Source: Agroathelia rolfsii (Eukaryota; Basidiomycota; Agaricomycetes; Amylocorticiales; Amylocorticiaceae). From it: 64,000 nt of DNA. The stretch is taken from the NCBI GenBank assembly GCA_018343915.1, contig JABRWF010000008.1, positions 2,108,001 through 2,172,000 on the forward strand, given 5' to 3'. Shown piece by piece: positions 58,701 through 64,000 of the stretch (position 1 is its first letter; each line of letters opens with the position of its first letter). Below the pieces are notes generated by a model. That model was given only the letters and a program-made list of their open reading frames with translations. It did not search any database and had not been told where the DNA came from. The translations under genes and the position numbers were made by a program.

Positions 58701-59978
58701 TTGACTTATTCTTGCCATAGAAATTGAGTTACCCGAGGGGATGACCTATCGTGCAGGCGATTACTTGTCCATCATCCCCGAAAACCCGCCCCAATATGTA
58801 CACCGTGTACTTAGATATTTTGGCTTTACGTCGGATCAAAGCGTATGGTTTCTTTGTTTGCGCATATACTTACCCATACTCAGTTCATCCATGCTAGGTT
58901 ATCATAACCTCCGAGGGCCCAACCACCCTGCCTATCGGCATTCCAATTAACGTCTCTGTTCTACTCAGCGGATATGTAGAGTTTTCTCAGCCAGCAACTA
59001 AGAGTGACGTCCAGGCCCTGCTATCGGCTTCCGCAGACGAAAACACAAGTGTCCAGCTCAATATCTTGCTTGAGTCCCACCAGGATCTTGTCTTTACCAA
59101 ACGTGTCAGTATTCTGGATATTCTTGAAACGCATTCCGGTATTCAGCTTTCCTTCGGTGCATATTTGCACTTGCTGCCGCCCATGCGTGTACGACAATAC
59201 TCGATCTCATCTTCTCCCCTCTGGAACCCTACACATGTGACACTTACAGTCAGTGTCATTGCCGCCCCTGCATTATCCGGTCGTGAAGAACTCTTTCTGG
59301 GCGTTGCATCAAACTACTTAGCTTCTTTGTGCCCTGGGGATAAGATACAATTGAGCGTTCGCGCCTCAGCTGTGGCTTTCCATCTGCCGGCCGATCCTGT
59401 CACTCCAGTTGTGATGTTTGCTGCAGGATCAGGCTTTGCTCCTATGCGTGGCTTTATCCAGGAGCGCTCAGTCCAAAAGTCATCTGGTCGGGATGTCGGG
59501 GCAATGTTGCTTTTCTTTGGCTGCCGCGATCCCGAAATCGATTACCTCTATGCAGACGCCGAGCTGGGTCAATGGATTGCCGACGGTGTTGTCGATGTCC
59601 GCCCAGCATTTTCCCGCAAAGAGGATGTTTCTGCAGGGTGCAAATATGTTCAGGAGTAAGTGCTCTAGTATTCCATCTTTCAACTTTTGCTCACCGAGAC
59701 CACTCTTATCAGTCGCATCTGGTATGATCGCAAAGATGTTTCCGCGGCATATTCCAACGGCGCTCAGGTGAGTGAATATGATGAATTATATGTAATCTAT
59801 AGAAACCTTAAAAAACCTCTGTTAGTTCTATACTTGCGGTTCTGGAAAAGCGGCCGCTGGCATTAAATCTTCTCTAAGGAGAGTTGTTGCAGAAATTCAC
59901 GGTCTCTCTTCGGATGAAGCTGCTACTGCAGAGGAGAAGATGGCTAGAGGGCGATATGCTACGGACGTTTTTGATTAA
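55745..59978 (+). CDS. CYP505: Self-sufficient cytochrome P450-reductase fusion, CYP505 family
   Basis: Single-chain P450 plus P450-reductase, homologous to fungal P450foxy and bacterial BM3, typically hydroxylating fatty acids near the omega end with NADPH. About 17 exons. The first reads MATPIPQ and joins [21 protein letters not shown]450 motifs are [14 protein letters not shown]-helix [12 protein letters not shown] (about 56990-57030), K-helix [10 protein letters not shown], and haem loop [17 protein letters not shown] with the Cys ligand (about 57565-57665). The FMN domain begins [17 protein letters not shown] (about 57945-58000). The FAD domain has [10 protein letters not shown] (about 59190), and the NADP domain [18 protein letters not shown] (about 59415-59465) and YTCGSGK. 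The C-terminus is YATDVFD, with stop at 59976-59978. It is soluble, with no membrane anchor, as in the family. The NADP motif reads GSGFAP where GTG(I/V)AP is usual. Confidence 0.94.
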
Positions 59979-62900
59979 AATATCGCAGTATTTGTTTGGA
60001 GAGGTCTTAAATTGATTTCATCGTGAAGAGGACCGAATCCTCGTCCATGTTAGGCTCGTAATACAATCACCATTTTAATTCTCGAAATCAGAAGTCGTTT
60101 CAGTCGTAGGTAAAGAAAGAGGTATATAAAATGCTAAATAACCTCCGAATTTATGAAGGATTTGAATTCAAGCCAAATGCAATGTAGGTGGTTGTGTACG
60201 AACTGGATAGGGCTATAAAAATTAGTTGACTTGCGGATGTTGAAAATATGAGGCAAGAGTAATCGCTGACCAGCCCGATGGCGGTAGTATGATGATATAA
60301 GTGGAGTCACGTGATCTTCAATCTGTAGTTAACCTCCGTTTAGGGAACTACGGCCCGGGAGCTTTTGGTAACAATTACGGCCGACTTGAACCAATCCAAA
60401 AATCGGTCAAGATCACGACTCAGATGAGCGAGTTTATTGAATACAGTATTTAAGACTCTAGAATATGCCAAAAACGTTGAACCATGGGGCTGAATGTCTT
60501 TCAAATATCGGTACCTCCCGAATAAGCGACGGAAAAAGGGTTACCAGTTTGGTGGGACGTAGTATTGTAGCCCCCTCTCCTTGCTATTTTTCATGGCTAT
60601 CCAAACTCTGGCGTTCCTTCGCCAGTACAAGGCCAATCTGTATATTTTTCGTCATCTTGGAGTTGTAACTTGCTCTCAGGCTAAGATTCCAATAACGCAA
60701 AGATGCTTCGGATGGCACAAGGAACTGAACATTATCCGCCAATGTTTTTACTCGGCCTACATTTGGCGCCTCGAGCCCCAGCTTTAGAGCTCAGGACACC
60801 TAGGACTCACCAAAACTGCCTCCAGCATACATTCTTCCCTCCCTAGACAAGTATAGTAGCGTAATAGTAAATTTTGTGGCACGATAAGGTTATCCGTGAT
60901 GCTTTGAATTACTCAACAATAATATGTCTTGCTTTCGCCCTCCTCCCCGCTCAGAGCCTTCCACCGCGTGACAGTGGTTTCCTCCCTCAGATCACCGGCA
61001 ATCGCAACGACAACGCGTCTACGTATAAGACTATCATCCACTCAGGTCAGAGACAAAATTAAGGGATTGAAATCGAGAAGCCAGACGACCAGAGAGATGT
61101 AGGGGTCTTGAAAAAGGTGCTTAAAGGCTTGCCGCAGTGCCCAGTGCCCAGTGCCCCGCTTCTCGCTACGACTCAGTCGACTTTCCATATGCTAACGATT
61201 GGCGCATTCTACTGAAGGGCGTTCTCTTTGGGAAGTATGGTGCACACGGCATTCAAAATGAAGGAAGCAAGGCGCTGGCTTGAGCATAGGGTGCTGTGGT
61301 CTCTTGCTTGTGGTCGATGAATACCGAAGACTTTGTGGGATAAAAACCATGCTAAACAGGGTCACTCAGGACGACCAATGCGGAACAATAACCAAATTGA
61401 CGCTATCCCTCCGGCACTGTACTCCGACAGCCTGGTTAGATAGCCCTATTCATAATCCAAACCTACCGGTAATAGCTGCTCGCTGGCAGGTACAGTTCTC
61501 TCTTTTATAGCAGCGAATCATCAAGCGTGGGATAGAATAATAATTGTTGCGTGCAGTTGTTACTCAGGCTACTAGTAATGATAAGAAGTGAGAATTAGAT
61601 AGGTCGTACTGGCACTAGTCCTGAATGCATAATACTTTGGCCAATGACGCTGCCAGCAACTCCTCCAGGTTACCTGGCAAAAAAGGGCTTAAGGGTTTTC
61701 GGGGAATCACGCTATCATGAGAGGCAGCCGATTTGGTTTCTGGGGTGAGATGGGGTTACAATGTGGACGATAACCTTGACCGCAAGCCGGTCCGCTCGGG
61801 GGATTTGAGTTTGGTTGTGTAAGCCCAGTATAATGGTACCAGTTGAACCCCTTGTCGATTTGGCTTCCGCCGCTAAACTGAGCGTGTAGGTCTCCAACGA
61901 GATTACTCATCGGAGATAGGCCAGGGTTCTGGACGAGGTCCGCAATCAAAGCACTCTTCTGATGGAGCGTGTCCATTTGAGTAGCGTCCCCAAGGTATCC
62001 AACTGGCCGGGCACGTATTAGTGAATCTGGCTAAAAATTGAGGTAGGAGCGCACGAGCCATAGATATGCGACGACAGAGACTATGATCAGAGATCCAGTC
62101 CAATCGTTAGGGTAATCCAGGGTCGATTCTAATAACAAAAAGAAAACATATATCACTGTCAATTCAGGAAACCCATCCAGTGGAGGCTTTGTCGATTGAG
62201 ATGTTAATTATACTTACCACTCTCGTCCGGTGATCTGATAGGACTCGATTTACGTCTCACTCATCAGCCTCAACCAGAGAGCGCATGATGACTAGAATTG
62301 GCTTCGCACATATATGCCAAGTACTTACTGCGAGCTGCGGTAACCAGAGAGTATCCATGATTCGAGGCGTTAGAAGCGTAACTACGGTCTATTACCCGCT
62401 CAGCTAGTCTCAGTGCTTAGGCACTGACTGAAGAGTAAAGCTGATAAATGTAATACCAAGGATAGAGCATCAAAGCCTGGTATCGTAGGCAATATAGCCA
62501 GAACCACCCAATTTGCCAATAAAAACTGATCTAGTATTGCCAAGTGAGCATACTAGAACTTATCGACAGTAATTACTCGATGGGGTGAAGGAATCTGCCG
62601 AGGCAATTTAAAATCTGCAGATGAATGTACTGTTAAGCTATTAGACAACCTGAGGTTGTCTACTAAAGCTGTAGTCGATAGCCGCAGTTGAAGAATGAAT
62701 CTCGAATGTACTCGGAGTTTGTTAGGAATCCCCTCGTGTTACCATCACGGAAAGAAATTATAATATGATGGAACTTGAAGGAATCATTGCATTTGAAATC
62801 TTCCGCACCTTTGCTAAAATAATAGCTTCCCAATATAGTCAAATCCACTAGTCAGCGGGGCTAAAAGAGTCTTCATTTGTCACTCATAGTACCCGCGATG

Positions 62901-64000
62901 ACATATATTCTTTTTATACAAATCAATTTCATAAGTGCACGAATGAACGTTCATGCGATGTCCAGGATTCAAGATAGCAAAAGGATCAGATATAGAATAT
63001 CCTATAAAGTCCCTGCATATCATTGTACTTTGCATTCCAAAACGCATAAACATCAGGGATGGTGTTGAACTTAGCAGCTCGAGGTACTAACATCCAAATA
63101 TATACCTAATTGCGCTTTCCACGGAGCCCGAAAAAGGTAACATTCAAGTAAATGCAATTCATAAATTGGAGCTAGACCACAGTCGATCGCATTGGTGGGA
63201 ATGGTTTCAGGTGGCGCCTATCACTGGAGCGAAGGATGCGCCTTGAGTGATATACAAACGAATATCGAAGGCTGAGAAAACAATGAAAGCATGACATAAT
63301 GTTTTGAGGAGGATATTCGGACAACAGCCGGCAAACCCTGATCAGTGGCCCGCGGCTAGCATATGCCTATTGAGGGCATCGCCAAGTTACATCCCCAGAA
63401 GACGCTCGAGCCAAGGGCCGCCAACCCAACCTACAAGCATATTAAGGCAGATGCAGGGGGAACCCTCTTCTTGTTTTCCCCAGCTGATCGCCCTTACAAC
63501 AAGATGAGAAGCCTCGATTAGGATGGTAGGCCCGATTGCCCGCGCGGTAGAAGCGGGCGGCCTCGTCCGTCCTCGTGTTGGCTTAAGGCGACGACAACGC
63601 CTCCCCCATCTACATACATCCGACCTCGCGACAGCTGTCTTCATACATATCGCATTGAAAATACGTATTGCCCAGTAGGAGCTGGCTGGAGTCGCTTTCA
63701 GCCCTACGTATACAAAGACTGAGTACCTCCACCCAACCCTGTTCTCTCTTCCAAGAAACAAACCAAGTCCATTAAATTCATGACATAATGATGTTTCCAC
63801 ATATCCAGGTCTGTCTAGAGGTCACCATATGGCATCGTTAGTATATCAGGGCAGCCTTCTTGAATTTTATCGAGATATGGACCAACCCGTGAGGCTGCGG
63901 TTCAGCTTCTTTTGACAAGTTTGTCTTTCCTGCCAATTGTCTGTATTTTATCTGGCCTAACTCTCTTAACTGTCGATGATGGTGAGCGCTGTCTAGTAGC
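59979..64000. other. Long interval without a supportable gene
   Basis: About 4 kb to the right edge. Open frames exist (60465-60787 plus, 61280-61510 plus, 61707-61976 minus with GGSQIDKGFNWYHYTGLTQ, 63387-63800 minus), but none shows a recognised domain or joinable exons. Several contain stretches of balanced protein-like composition, so a decayed or lineage-specific gene is possible. GC content rises in 63300-63600. No terminal repeats of a mobile element were recognised. Confidence 0.4.

Noticed and set aside
63387..63800. 137-codon minus-strand frame near the right edge
   Set aside because: Arg/Trp-rich composition without a known domain; the opposite strand is equally open, typical of a GC-rich non-coding patch.

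Overview
The window looks like nuclear DNA of a filamentous basidiomycete, most likely a mushroom-forming Agaricomycete. Nearly every gene is broken by many short GT-AG introns, mostly about 50-60 bp. The genes are fungal (CYP505 P450-reductase fusion, seven-helix DUF6533 proteins, fungal CSC1 channel, ATM1, fungal-type ferroportin), and intron-containing tRNA genes are present. There are no operons, CRISPR arrays or clear transposons. All gene models were spliced by eye from reading frame, splice sites and family conservation, so small boundary errors are possible.

Layout. 1-4.3 kb: a CSC1/OSCA-type channel (minus strand, runs off the left edge) and a mitochondrial peptide-chain release factor (minus). 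6.1-7.5 kb: mitochondrial ketol-acid reductoisomerase (ILV5, plus). 8.6-13.9 kb: two tandem DUF6533 membrane-protein genes with conserved micro-exons. 14.4-15.4 kb: a class I methyltransferase. 16.3 and 24.4 kb: two identical tRNA-Lys(CUU) genes with the same 43-nt intron, in inverted orientation. They enclose NDUFAF7 (minus) and eIF6 (plus), which share a 128-bp promoter interval, and a secreted type-B carboxylesterase (minus). 26.3-30.9 kb: the telomerase reverse transcriptase gene (minus) with all hallmark motifs. 31.2-32.9 kb: a TPR protein (minus) divergent from a small mitochondrial-type membrane protein (plus). 33.7-34.7 and 40.6-42.6 kb: two C2H2 zinc-finger genes (minus) whose first finger is split by an intron at the same codon and phase. 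A roughly 6-kb gene-poor, purine-rich stretch lies between them. 43.3-46.9 kb: a large LRRC40-like leucine-rich-repeat gene with a GC-AG intron. 48.5-54.3 kb: the mitochondrial ABC exporter ATM1 (minus), divergent from a ferroportin-family iron exporter (plus). 55.7-60.0 kb: a self-sufficient CYP505 monooxygenase. 60-64 kb: no supportable gene.

Themes. Several genes are predicted to act in mitochondria (release factor, ILV5, NDUFAF7, ATM1, perhaps the 93-aa protein). ATM1 and ferroportin form a head-to-head pair linked by iron handling. The other neighbours look like ordinary fungal gene order rather than one pathway. I did not find a clearly new multi-gene system. The strongest leads are the ATM1/ferroportin pair, the zinc-finger pair with a shared intron, the micro-exon DUF6533 duplication and the TERT gene structure.
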